NCBI GenBank assembly: GCA_963740455.1
Contig: CAVUEF010000016.1
Coordinates: 3,005-67,004, forward strand
Direction: 5' to 3'
DNA from: Paucibacter sp963740455
Lineage (GTDB): Bacteria; Pseudomonadota; Gammaproteobacteria; Burkholderiales; Burkholderiaceae_C
Length of the DNA: 64,000 nucleotides
This document shows positions 7,110 to 15,144 of this stretch, in pieces (the stretch's first letter is position 1; every line of letters begins with the position of its first letter). The notes under the pieces are model-generated. The model made no database searches. It worked only from the letters and a program-made list of their open reading frames with translations, and was not told where the DNA came from. The translations under genes were made by a program, and so were the position numbers.

Positions 7110-7886
7110 ATGAACAAGAACAAGAAGATCGAGTTGGTCCCGGCCACATTGTCTGAATTTGACGGCGTGCGTTTTCTGCATCTCGACAGCATCTGGGTGC
7201 AGGGCGCCATGCGCATACGCAAGCCGCAGCAGCTCGAACTCGAATACGCGCAACGCATGATGGCCTGGATGCTGTGGCGGCCGCAAGATGAACTGACAGC
7301 AGGCCATGCGGTGCAGCTTGGCCTGGGTGCGGCGTCGCTGACGCGCTTCACGCACAAGGTGCTGCGCATGCAGACCACGGCCGTGGAGATCAACCCTTCG
7401 GTGATCGATGCCTGCCGCATATGGTTTCATTTGCCCGCTGACGACATGCGGCTCACGGTGGTTAACGCTGACGCTGCCAGCTGGGTGCTCGATGATGCCA
7501 ACATGCAAAGCGTTCAGGTGCTGAACGTCGACTTGTACGACCACAACGCGGCCTCGCCGGTGCTCGACGACGAGGCCTTCTACGCCGGCTGCCATCGTGT
7601 GCTCGACGACGGCGGCGTGATGACGGTCAACCTGTTCGGCCGCGACGCCAGCTTTGCGCGCACGGCACGCCGCGTCGCCCAGGTGTTCGGGTCGGACCAG
7701 GTCTGGAGCCTCACGCCCACCCAGGAGGGCAATACGATTTTGGTGGCCGCGCGCAACGTGGCGGTGCCCGAGCGCGACGAACTTGAGCGCCGTGCGGCTA
7801 ATATCGAGTCACGCTTCGGCTTGCCCGCGCGCAAATGGCTGCGCATGGTGCGGCCCTTGCCGCAGTCCGTGATCGCAAGTCGATAG
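7110..7886 (+). CDS. Spermidine synthase-like methyltransferase-fold protein
   Basis: A 258-residue Rossmann protein of the spermidine/spermine synthase superfamily. VQLGLGAASLTRF matches the nucleotide-binding GxGxG-like loop, TTAVEINPSVIDACR the acidic strand-2 end and LNVDLYDHNAASPVLDDEAFY the catalytic-loop region. Family members transfer aminopropyl groups from decarboxylated S-adenosylmethionine, but many short homologues lack proven polyamine activity. The canonical GGGDG reads LGLGA here, so substrate is uncertain. It lies between tatD-like and gspE-like genes, both on the same strand, with no clear operon partner. Confidence 0.75.
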   Translation: MNKNKKIELVPATLSEFDGVRFLHLDSIWVQGAMRIRKPQQLELEYAQRMMAWMLWRPQDELTAGHAVQLGLGAASLTRFTHKVLRMQTTAVEINPSVIDACRIWFHLPADDMRLTVVNADAASWVLDDANMQSVQVLNVDLYDHNAASPVLDDEAFYAGCHRVLDDGGVMTVNLFGRDASFARTARRVAQVFGSDQVWSLTPTQEGNTILVAARNVAVPERDELERRAANIESRFGLPARKWLRMVRPLPQSVIASR

Positions 7887-7921
7887 ACCCCAGCTGAAGC
7901 CGCCTTTCACAAAGCCTCGCC

Positions 7922-9718
7922 ATGAAAACAAAGAGCCCGGAAATCGCCGCACCGCTCAAGCCGTCCCATAGCGGGCGCCTGGCCTGGCGCGAGATGCTGC
8001 GCTGGCTGCTCGAAGACGGGCTGATCGACGCGCCCCAAGTGCAGCGCACCGAGCAGCGTTTTGGATCCGCCGACACCTCGATGCACGGGCTGGTGCGCTT
8101 GTCCCATGCCAATCTGACACGGCTCAGCGACGCCAAGGCGCTCGATCTGGAGGCGCTCACAGAATGGCTGGCCAAGCGTGCCGGCCTGCCCTATCTGCGC
8201 ATCGACCCGCTCAAGTCCGATGTGGGCCGCATCGGCGACATCATGTCGGCCGGTTACGCCGAGGCGCGCCGCTCGCTGCCGGTGCTGGTGGGGCTGACCG
8301 ATGTGACGGTGGCCACCTGCGAGCCCTTCGACATCGACTGGGTCGCGCAGATCGAATCGCACACGCGCAAGCGCGTGCTGCTGGTGGTGGCCAATCCGCT
8401 CGAAATCCAGCGCTACACGACCGAGTTCTTCACCCTCGCGCGCTCGGTGCGCGCGGCGCAGAAAACCGGTGAGAGCAACCAGCCCGCCAGCTTCGAGCAG
8501 CTCGTCGAGCTGGGCCGCTCCAACAAGGCGCTCGACGCCAACGACCAGGGCGTGGTGCAGGTGGTCGACTGGTTGTGGCAATACGCCTTCGACCAGCGCG
8601 CCAGCGACATCCACCTGGAGCCGCGCCGCGACAACGGCGTGATCCGTTTTCGCATCGACGGCGTGCTGCACACCGTGTACCGCCTGCCGCCCACCGTGCT
8701 GGCGGCGATGACCGCGCGCATCAAGCTACTGGGCCGCATGGACGTGGTCGAAAAGCGGCGACCGCTGGACGGCCGCATCAAGACGCGCAACCCGATGGGC
8801 GAGGAAGTCGAAATGCGCCTGTCGACCCTGCCGACGGCATTCGGCGAAAAGATGGTGATGCGCATTTTTGACCCCGACTCGACCACCAAGGGGGCTGCGG
8901 CGCTTGGCTTTTCGAGCCATGAAGCCGAGCGCTGGAACCTGCTCACGGCGCGCGCGCACGGCATCATTCTGGTGACCGGCCCGACCGGTTCTGGCAAGAC
9001 CACCACGCTGTACGCCACGCTCAAGCGCCTGGCGACCGACGAGGTCAACGTCTGCACCATCGAAGACCCGATCGAGATGATCGAGCCCTCGTTCAACCAG
9101 ACCCAGGTACAGAGCGTGCTCGACTTCGGTTTTGCCGACGGCCTGCGCGCGCTGATGCGGCAGGACCCTGACATCATCATGGTGGGCGAGATCCGCGACC
9201 TGGAGACCGCCGAGATGGCGATCCAGGCCGCGCTCACCGGTCATCTGGTGTTCTCCACGCTGCACACCAACGACGCGGCTTCGGCCATCACGCGCCTGAC
9301 CGATCTGGGCGTGCCCAGCTATCTGATCAGCGCCACCGTGATCGGCGTGCTGGCGCAGCGACTCGTGCGCACCTTGTGCGAAAGCTGCAAGGAACCCGAC
9401 CCCGATACGACGCGCGAAGACCTCAATGAGCTGACCCGCCATTGGCGCATGAACGGCGGCGTCAAGCCGTACCGGCCGGTGGGCTGCATCGAATGCCGCA
9501 ATACCGGCTACCGGGGCCGCGCGGGGCTGTACGAGTTGCTCAATATCAGCGAGGCCGTGAAGGCCACGCTGCAGCCGAGCCCCGACCTCGCTGCACTGCG
9601 CCGCCAGGCCATGCAAGAGGGCTTGCGGCCGCTGCGACTGGCGGGCGCCATGAAGGTGGCCGAGGGGCTGACCACGGTGGAAGAGGTGCTGCGGAGCACG
9701 CCGGCGTGGGACGCCTGA
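7922..9718 (+). CDS. Type II/IV secretion-system assembly ATPase (GspE/PilB family)
   Basis: A 598-residue cytoplasmic motor ATPase that would drive pseudopilus or pilus assembly. Order: N-terminal MshEN-like domain (about 1-160), the arginine-rich linker QRASDIHLEPRRDNGVIRFR, Walker A GPTGSGKTTTLY (about 353), the Asp box TIEDPIE, Walker B IIMVGEIRD, the His box STLHTND, and a CxxC zinc domain (LCESCK ... GCIECRNTGYRGRAGLYELL). The zinc motif groups it with GspE/PilB rather than the retraction ATPase PilT. No other secretion gene is adjacent, so it is an orphan in this window. Confidence 0.88.
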   Translation: MKTKSPEIAAPLKPSHSGRLAWREMLRWLLEDGLIDAPQVQRTEQRFGSADTSMHGLVRLSHANLTRLSDAKALDLEALTEWLAKRAGLPYLRIDPLKSDVGRIGDIMSAGYAEARRSLPVLVGLTDVTVATCEPFDIDWVAQIESHTRKRVLLVVANPLEIQRYTTEFFTLARSVRAAQKTGESNQPASFEQLVELGRSNKALDANDQGVVQVVDWLWQYAFDQRASDIHLEPRRDNGVIRFRIDGVLHTVYRLPPTVLAAMTARIKLLGRMDVVEKRRPLDGRIKTRNPMGEEVEMRLSTLPTAFGEKMVMRIFDPDSTTKGAAALGFSSHEAERWNLLTARAHGIILVTGPTGSGKTTTLYATLKRLATDEVNVCTIEDPIEMIEPSFNQTQVQSVLDFGFADGLRALMRQDPDIIMVGEIRDLETAEMAIQAALTGHLVFSTLHTNDAASAITRLTDLGVPSYLISATVIGVLAQRLVRTLCESCKEPDPDTTREDLNELTRHWRMNGGVKPYRPVGCIECRNTGYRGRAGLYELLNISEAVKATLQPSPDLAALRRQAMQEGLRPLRLAGAMKVAEGLTTVEEVLRSTPAWDA

Positions 9719-9816
9719 AACCGGTGCGGTTGGGGGCGCGCGTGCAAGCCACACACGCCCCGACCTCGGCATAGTCCCTAGAATCAGCGCCATCGATTGT
9801 CCGCAGGAGTCTCGGC

Positions 9817-10287
9817 ATGAAAATCAAGAGTCAGCAGGACTTCTGGTCCGGCCTGATCTTCGTCGTGGTGGGTGTCGCGTTCGCATGGGGCTCCACCAAC
9901 TACAGCTTCGGCAATTCGGCGCGGCCCGGCGCGGCCTATTTTCCGTTCGGGCTGGGCGTGCTGCTGGCGCTGCTGGGCGCGATGGTCTTGTTCAAGGCGC
10001 TGACGATAGAGACCGAAGGCGGTGACCCGATCGGTCACATCGCATGGAAGCCCTTGCTCGTCATCGTCGCAGCCATCGTGCTGTTCGGCCTGTTGTTGCC
10101 GCGCCTGGGCATGGCCATCACGCTGCCGGTCGTGGTGGCACTGTCGGCGCTGGCGGGTGATGAATTCCACTGGAAGGATGCCTTGCTCAACAGCGTGCTC
10201 CTGACGCTGGGCAGCTGGGTGATTTTCATCTGGGGACTGAAGCTGGTGATCCCGCTTTGGCCGGTGTTTCTGAGCAACGGCGGCTGA
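9817..10287 (+). CDS. tctB: Tripartite tricarboxylate transporter small membrane subunit
   Basis: A 156-residue inner-membrane protein with four predicted helices (FWSGLIFVVVGVAFAWGS, YFPFGLGVLLALLGAMVLF, KPLLVIVAAIVLFGLLLP, and SVLLTLGSWVIFIWGLKLVI). The N-terminal SGLIFVVVG and the 'RPGAAYFPFGLG' segment are typical of TctB. It is the small subunit of a secondary transporter that needs a periplasmic binding protein (TctC/Bug family) and uses an ion gradient. The large subunit tctA starts 9 bp downstream. No tctC is seen nearby. Confidence 0.88.
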   Translation: MKIKSQQDFWSGLIFVVVGVAFAWGSTNYSFGNSARPGAAYFPFGLGVLLALLGAMVLFKALTIETEGGDPIGHIAWKPLLVIVAAIVLFGLLLPRLGMAITLPVVVALSALAGDEFHWKDALLNSVLLTLGSWVIFIWGLKLVIPLWPVFLSNGG

Positions 10288-10296
10288 GGGCAGCGC

Positions 10297-11805
10297 ATGG
10301 ACTTGCTGAACAACTTGGCGCTGGGTTTTCATGTGGCCTTCACGCTGCAAAACCTCTTGTATGCGCTGGGCGGCGCGGTGCTGGGTACCTTGATCGGCGT
10401 GCTGCCGGGGCTCGGGCCGGTGGCCACGATTGCGATGCTGCTGCCGTCGATCTACGCGCTCGACGCCACGCCGGCGCTGATCATGCTGGCCGGCATCTAT
10501 TACGGCGCCCAATACGGCGGCTCGACGACGGCGATTCTGATCAATGTGCCGGGCGAAGCGTCTTCGGTGGTGACCGCCATCGACGGCTATCAGATGGCGC
10601 GCCAGGGCCGCGCGGGCGCGGCGCTGTCGGTCGCCGCATTGGGTTCATTTTTCGCGGGCTGCGTGGGCACCATCGTGATTGCCGCGTTTGCGCCGCCGCT
10701 CACCGAACTGGCCTTCCAGTTCGGGCCGGCGGAATACTTTTCGCTGATGGTGCTGGGGCTGATCGGCGCGGTGGTGCTGGCGTCGGGCTCGCTGGTGAAG
10801 GCCATCGCGATGATCCTGCTGGGGCTGTTGCTGGGGCAGATCAATACCGACGTGATTTCGGGCACGCCGCGCTTCTCGTTCGACATCCCCGAGCTGCCCG
10901 ACGGTATCGGCTTTGTCGTGATCGCGATGGGTCTGTTCGGCTTTGGCGAAATCATCGCCAACCTGGGCCGGCCGGCCGAGCACCGCGAAGTCTTCACCAA
11001 GCACGTGAAGGGCCTGTGGCCGACCCGACAGGACTTCTCGGAAGCCTGGCCTTCGGTGCTGCGCGGCACGGCGCTGGGGTCGGTGCTGGGTGTGCTGCCC
11101 GGCGGTGGCGCGCTGCTGTCGTCGTTTGCCTCGTACACCCTGGAAAAGAAAATCGTCAGAAATCCGCGCATACCGTTTGGCAAGGGTGCCATCCAGGGCG
11201 TGGCCGGACCCGAGTCGGCGAACAACGCCGGCGCACAGACCAGCTTCATCCCGATGCTCACCTTGGGCATTCCGCCCAACGCCGTGATGGCGCTGATGGT
11301 GGGCGCGATGACCATCAAGGGCATTCAGCCCGGCCCGCAGGTGATGAGCAGCAACCCCGAACTGTTCTGGGGTCTGATCGCCTCGATGTGGGTGGGTAAT
11401 GCCATGCTGGTGGTGTTGAACCTGCCGCTCATCGGCATCTGGATCAAGCTGCTGACGGTGCCTTACCGCTTCTTGTTTCCGGCCATCGTGGCGTTTTGCT
11501 GCATCGGCGTCTACACGCTGAACAACAACAATTTCGACGTCTTCATGACGGCCGCCTTTGCGCTCATCGGCTATGTGTTCTACAAGCTCAACTGCGAGCC
11601 TGCGCCGCTCTTGCTGGGCTTCATTCTGGGCCCGATGATGGAAGAGAATCTGCGCCGATCGCTGCTCTTGTCGCGCGGCGACTGGAGCACTTTCGTGACG
11701 CGTCCGCTTTCGGCCGGCTTGCTGGCCGCGGCGGCGCTGATGGTGATCATCGTGCTGCTGCCATCGATCAGCAAGAAGCGCGAGGTGGCCTTCAAGGAGG
11801 AGTGA
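10297..11805 (+). CDS. tctA: Tripartite tricarboxylate transporter large membrane subunit
   Basis: A 502-residue inner-membrane permease with about 11-12 hydrophobic helices. Family signatures include GVLPGLGPVATIAMLLP, YYGAQYGGSTTAILINVPGE and the second half-repeat GVLPGGGALLSSFASYTLEKK followed by GVAGPESANNAGAQTSFIP. It forms the transport pore with TctB, 9 bp upstream. The carboxylate transported cannot be deduced, because the binding protein that sets specificity is not in the window. Length is normal for TctA. Confidence 0.93.
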   Translation: MDLLNNLALGFHVAFTLQNLLYALGGAVLGTLIGVLPGLGPVATIAMLLPSIYALDATPALIMLAGIYYGAQYGGSTTAILINVPGEASSVVTAIDGYQMARQGRAGAALSVAALGSFFAGCVGTIVIAAFAPPLTELAFQFGPAEYFSLMVLGLIGAVVLASGSLVKAIAMILLGLLLGQINTDVISGTPRFSFDIPELPDGIGFVVIAMGLFGFGEIIANLGRPAEHREVFTKHVKGLWPTRQDFSEAWPSVLRGTALGSVLGVLPGGGALLSSFASYTLEKKIVRNPRIPFGKGAIQGVAGPESANNAGAQTSFIPMLTLGIPPNAVMALMVGAMTIKGIQPGPQVMSSNPELFWGLIASMWVGNAMLVVLNLPLIGIWIKLLTVPYRFLFPAIVAFCCIGVYTLNNNNFDVFMTAAFALIGYVFYKLNCEPAPLLLGFILGPMMEENLRRSLLLSRGDWSTFVTRPLSAGLLAAAALMVIIVLLPSISKKREVAFKEE

Positions 11806-11857
11806 GGTCGCCGCGGCTTTGGCGCACCGTGCCGCCTCATGCGCGCCCTCTTCACTG

Positions 11858-12469
11858 TTATCTGAGCGCCAGCTTGATGCCAAAGCCGATCAGCAGCACG
11901 CCGGCCAGCCGGGTCAGGAATTTGCTGACCGCCGGATTGGCGCGCAGCCGTTCCGCCAGAAAATGCGCCAGCAGCACCACCACCAGGCCGTAGACAAAGG
12001 TGAGCGTGGCAATTGTCAGCGCCATGGCGCCGAAGGTGAGCAAGCCGCGGTGCCGGGCAGGGTCCACAAAGAGCGGAAAGAACGCCATATAAAAGACGAT
12101 GGCCTTCGGGTTGAGCAAGGTGATCAGCACGGCCTGACGAAAGTAGTGGTGCGCCTGGATGTTGAGCAAGGGCGCGTCGCCCGGCTTGGCAATCAGCATC
12201 TTCAGACCGAGCCAAGCCAGATAGGCCGCGCCCAGCCACTGCACTGCGTGAAAAGCCGTCGGGTAGGCGCTCAAGAGCGCGGCCACGCCGGCCACGGCCA
12301 ACCACATCAGCACCTGATCGGCGGCGATCACGCCCAGTGTGGCGGCCAGTCCCCCCTTGATGCCGCCCTTGCCGGTGGAGGTGATCAGGGCCAGGTTGCC
12401 AGGGCCAGGAATCATCAGGAAGATGATGACGGCGGTGACGAAGGCGGCGTAGTCTGCAATGCCGAACAT
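11858..12469 (-). CDS. LysE/RhtB-family amino-acid exporter
   Basis: A 203-residue inner-membrane protein with six hydrophobic segments. The N-terminal FLMIPGPGNLALITSTGKGG is the LysE/RhtB signature, and LLNPKAIVFYMAFFPLFVDP is the conserved fourth-helix motif. Members export amino acids (lysine, threonine, homoserine lactone) by proton antiport. The ATG at 12469 is chosen because it places the first helix directly at the N-terminus; longer reading is possible but adds non-conserved residues. It is convergent with tctA and divergent from the PilZ gene. Confidence 0.88.
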   Translation of the reverse strand: MFGIADYAAFVTAVIIFLMIPGPGNLALITSTGKGGIKGGLAATLGVIAADQVLMWLAVAGVAALLSAYPTAFHAVQWLGAAYLAWLGLKMLIAKPGDAPLLNIQAHHYFRQAVLITLLNPKAIVFYMAFFPLFVDPARHRGLLTFGAMALTIATLTFVYGLVVVLLAHFLAERLRANPAVSKFLTRLAGVLLIGFGIKLALR

Positions 12470-12634
12470 GGGATGCTGTTTTCTCGCGAAGTGGTTTGCC
12501 TGGAGTATCGCCGCACTGTGGGCCGCGGCCCTGCCGGGCGGCGCGCGGGAAGGGGTCGCGCGCTGGCGCAAGCGCATGCGCGGCTGAGTTAGGATGGCGC
12601 GCTTGCAAGCACAGACCATGCACGGGGGCCTCCC

Positions 12635-12997
12635 ATGAAAACCGAACGCCGACATTTCGTGCGGGTTGCCTTTGACGCGCCCGCCCAGCTGACGACCATC
12701 GAGGATCGCTTCGATGCCAAGGTGATCGACTTGTCGTTCAAGGGTGCGCTGTTGCTCATGCCGAGCTACGCCACGGTGAAGGTGGGTGCGCCCTGTTTGC
12801 TCAGCGTGCGTTTGACCCAGATGGACGAGAGCATTGCCATGGCAGCCGAGGTGGCTTCGGTGCGCGGCGACTTTGTCGGCCTGATCTGCCGCAGCATCGA
12901 CATCGACAGCGTGACGCATTTGCGCCGGCTGATCGAGATCAATCTGGGCGAGCCGCACCTGCTCGAGCGCGAGTTGCTGGCGCTGGTGTCGACCTGA
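12635..12997 (+). CDS. PilZ-domain protein (cyclic-di-GMP binding)
   Basis: A 120-residue single-domain protein. MKTERRHFVRV carries the RRxxxR c-di-GMP-binding motif near the N-terminus, and IDLSFKGALL matches the (D/N)xSxxG motif, though the Gly is preceded by Lys rather than the usual Gly. The domain ends with a helix LRRLIEINLGEPHLLERELLAL. Such proteins relay c-di-GMP levels to motility or pili. No immediate partner gene; the nearest related gene is the GspE-like ATPase 3 kb upstream. Confidence 0.85.
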   Translation: MKTERRHFVRVAFDAPAQLTTIEDRFDAKVIDLSFKGALLLMPSYATVKVGAPCLLSVRLTQMDESIAMAAEVASVRGDFVGLICRSIDIDSVTHLRRLIEINLGEPHLLERELLALVST

Positions 12998-13028
12998 GGC
13001 GGGACCGGGGCACGCCTCGCGCTCTGTG

Positions 13029-13850
13029 CTACCAGCTCAGCGGATCGACGTGGTAGCAGCGGCTCAGCTGTTCGTACAAGGCCGGGTGCTGCAAGGCCAG
13101 TTGCAGCGGCTGCTCGAAAAATACTTCGCTGGCCACGGCAAAGAACTCGGCCGGGTCGGTGGCGCCGTAGTGGCTCAGCAGCGTTTCTTCGCCTTGCTCT
13201 GCCATGCGCCGCAGCCGCGCGAACTCGGCGTTCATGACGCGCGACCAGTGCTTGCCGTGCTGGCGGCTTGGCAGCAAGGGCGCGCCGTTGGCGTGGCCCT
13301 TTTCCTGATCGAGCTGGTGCGCGAATTCGTGGATGACGACGTTGCGGCCGTCACCCGCCTGCGCCGCGCCTTCCAGCGTGTCTTGCCACGAAAGCACCAC
13401 CTGGCCCAAGGCCCACGACTCGCCCGACAGCACCTGCCGCCGCTCTTGCAGCACGCCAGCGAAGTCGGTATGCGAGCGGTTCACGACAAAGGCGCCGGGA
13501 TAGACGAGGATCTGCCTCAGCCGCGGAAAGTAGCCGGTCCTGCCGCGGTTGAGCAGCAGCAGACAGGCTTGCGCCGCGATGGTCACGCGCATCTCCTGCG
13601 TCACCACCAAACCGGCGCAGCCGATGAAGGTTTTTTCGGCCAGAAACACCTGCATATGGCGTTTGAGCTGCAACTGCAGATCGGCAGGCAGGCGGCGGAA
13701 ATAGGGCATGCGCCGCTTCAATATGCGCCGCCAGGCGGCAGGAAAAGGGCGCCTGCGCAAGCGCTCGCGGCGCCACTCGGTAAAGAACGGCTCGCCCACC
13801 AGCCAGGACAGCAGCACCAGGGTCAGCACGCCAAGTATGAGCAGGGGCAC
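13029..13850 (-). CDS. mtfA: MtfA-like zinc metallopeptidase (M90 family)
   Basis: A 273-residue protein beginning with a hydrophobic helix (PLLILGVLTLVLLSWLVG), so it may be membrane-anchored, unlike Escherichia coli MtfA. The zinc site HEFAH (residues 174-178) and the following Asp in LDQEKGHANG are intact. A third ligand is likely the Glu of TDPAEFFAVASEVFFE. MtfA binds the Mlc repressor and links it to sugar-PTS regulation in enterics; that partner is not seen here. GTG 13850 is preferred because GAGG lies about 8 bases upstream and it starts right before the helix. Confidence 0.85.
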   Translation of the reverse strand: MPLLILGVLTLVLLSWLVGEPFFTEWRRERLRRRPFPAAWRRILKRRMPYFRRLPADLQLQLKRHMQVFLAEKTFIGCAGLVVTQEMRVTIAAQACLLLLNRGRTGYFPRLRQILVYPGAFVVNRSHTDFAGVLQERRQVLSGESWALGQVVLSWQDTLEGAAQAGDGRNVVIHEFAHQLDQEKGHANGAPLLPSRQHGKHWSRVMNAEFARLRRMAEQGEETLLSHYGATDPAEFFAVASEVFFEQPLQLALQHPALYEQLSRCYHVDPLSW

Positions 13851-13989
13851 CGCGACTCCTCTCTCGTATGAATTCGAAAGTGTCACTTGAGTGCGGCAAC
13901 TGCGATTTTCAATAGCCTGGACGAAAATCGCAGGTATGCTTGCACGCCATTTGAAGCCACAAGAGACGAGATTTGCGGGAGATTGCCAG

Positions 13990-15141
13990 ATGCTGCGCCA
14001 GACCTTGATTGCCCTGCTTGTTGCCATTTCGCTTGCCGCCTGTGGCAAGGCCGGCAAGGAGCCCGCCGCAGACAAAGCGGCCCAACTGGAGGCACAGCGC
14101 ACGCTGCTGGTCGCGCCCGAGGACTTGCTCACGCTCAGCCAGCAGGGCCATGCGTCGGGACCCGTCATCACGGGTTCGATCCAGCCGGAGCGGCGCGCCG
14201 ACCTGCGTGCCGAAGTTTCGGCCGTGGTGTTGCAGGTGCTGAAAGAAAATGGCGACCCGGTCAAGCGCGGCGATCTGCTGGTGCGCCTGGACGACACGGC
14301 GATTCGCGACACGCTGGCCTCTGCCGAAGAAGCGGCACGCGCTTCCGGCCAGTCACTCGATCAGGCCGAGCGTCAGTACCAGCGCCTGAAGACGCTGCAG
14401 GCCCAGGGCATGAGCTCGATCCAGTCGCTGGATGACGCCGAGACACGCCGCAACAACGCCCAAAGCGATCTGGTTGCCGCCAAGGCCCGGGTGGCCGGCG
14501 CGCGCCAGCAACGCCAGCGCACCGAGGTGCGTGCGCCCTTCGACGGGGTCGTGAGCGACCGCAAGGTGTCGGTCGGCGACACCGCGCAGGTGGGCAAGGA
14601 ACTGGTCAAGGTGATGGACCCCGGCAGCATGCGTTTTGAGGGTCTGGTGTCGGCCGACAAGATGGACGAAGTCAAGATCGGCCAGACCGTGATTCTGCAC
14701 ATCAGCGGCGACGCGCAAGGCGATTTCGTCGGCAAGGTCAGGCGTGTCAACGCCACCGCCAACGCGATCACGCGCCAGGTCGAGGTGCTGGTCGATTTTG
14801 CGGGTCCCAACCCGCCACGCGCGGCCGGCCTGTACGGCGAAGGGCGCATCGCCACTGGCGCCAGCCAGGCGCTGATGCTGCCCGAGTCGGCGCTGGTGCG
14901 CGAGGGTGATCAGACCTCGGTGTGGCGCGTCAAGGGCAATGTCGTCTCCAAGGTGGCGGTGCACCTGGGCGAGCGCGACCCCAGGCGCGGCGACTACGTG
15001 CTGTTGTCCGGGCTGAGCGAGGGCGATCAGGTGTTGCGCAATCCGGGCAGCAATCTGACCGACGGGCTGAAGGTCGAAATGGCCAAGCCAGCGGCACCGG
15101 CGGCCGTGCCGGCAAGTGCCGCCATGACGGCGGAGAAATAG
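13990..15141 (+). CDS. RND efflux periplasmic adaptor (membrane fusion lipoprotein)
   Basis: A 383-residue HlyD/AcrA-type adaptor linking the RND pump to an outer-membrane channel. The start MLRQTLIALLVAISLAACGK is a lipoprotein signal with lipobox LAAC (Cys18). Then come a lipoyl half-motif (RADLRAEVSAVVLQVLKENG), a coiled-coil hairpin (about residues 100-155), the second lipoyl half (RAPFDGVVSDRKVSVGDTAQ) and beta-barrel and membrane-proximal domains. The ATG at 13990 is chosen from the signal peptide. It is 3 bp upstream of the pump gene, so they are one operon. No outer-membrane channel gene follows. Confidence 0.92.
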   Translation: MLRQTLIALLVAISLAACGKAGKEPAADKAAQLEAQRTLLVAPEDLLTLSQQGHASGPVITGSIQPERRADLRAEVSAVVLQVLKENGDPVKRGDLLVRLDDTAIRDTLASAEEAARASGQSLDQAERQYQRLKTLQAQGMSSIQSLDDAETRRNNAQSDLVAAKARVAGARQQRQRTEVRAPFDGVVSDRKVSVGDTAQVGKELVKVMDPGSMRFEGLVSADKMDEVKIGQTVILHISGDAQGDFVGKVRRVNATANAITRQVEVLVDFAGPNPPRAAGLYGEGRIATGASQALMLPESALVREGDQTSVWRVKGNVVSKVAVHLGERDPRRGDYVLLSGLSEGDQVLRNPGSNLTDGLKVEMAKPAAPAAVPASAAMTAEK

Positions 15142-15144
15142 CCC

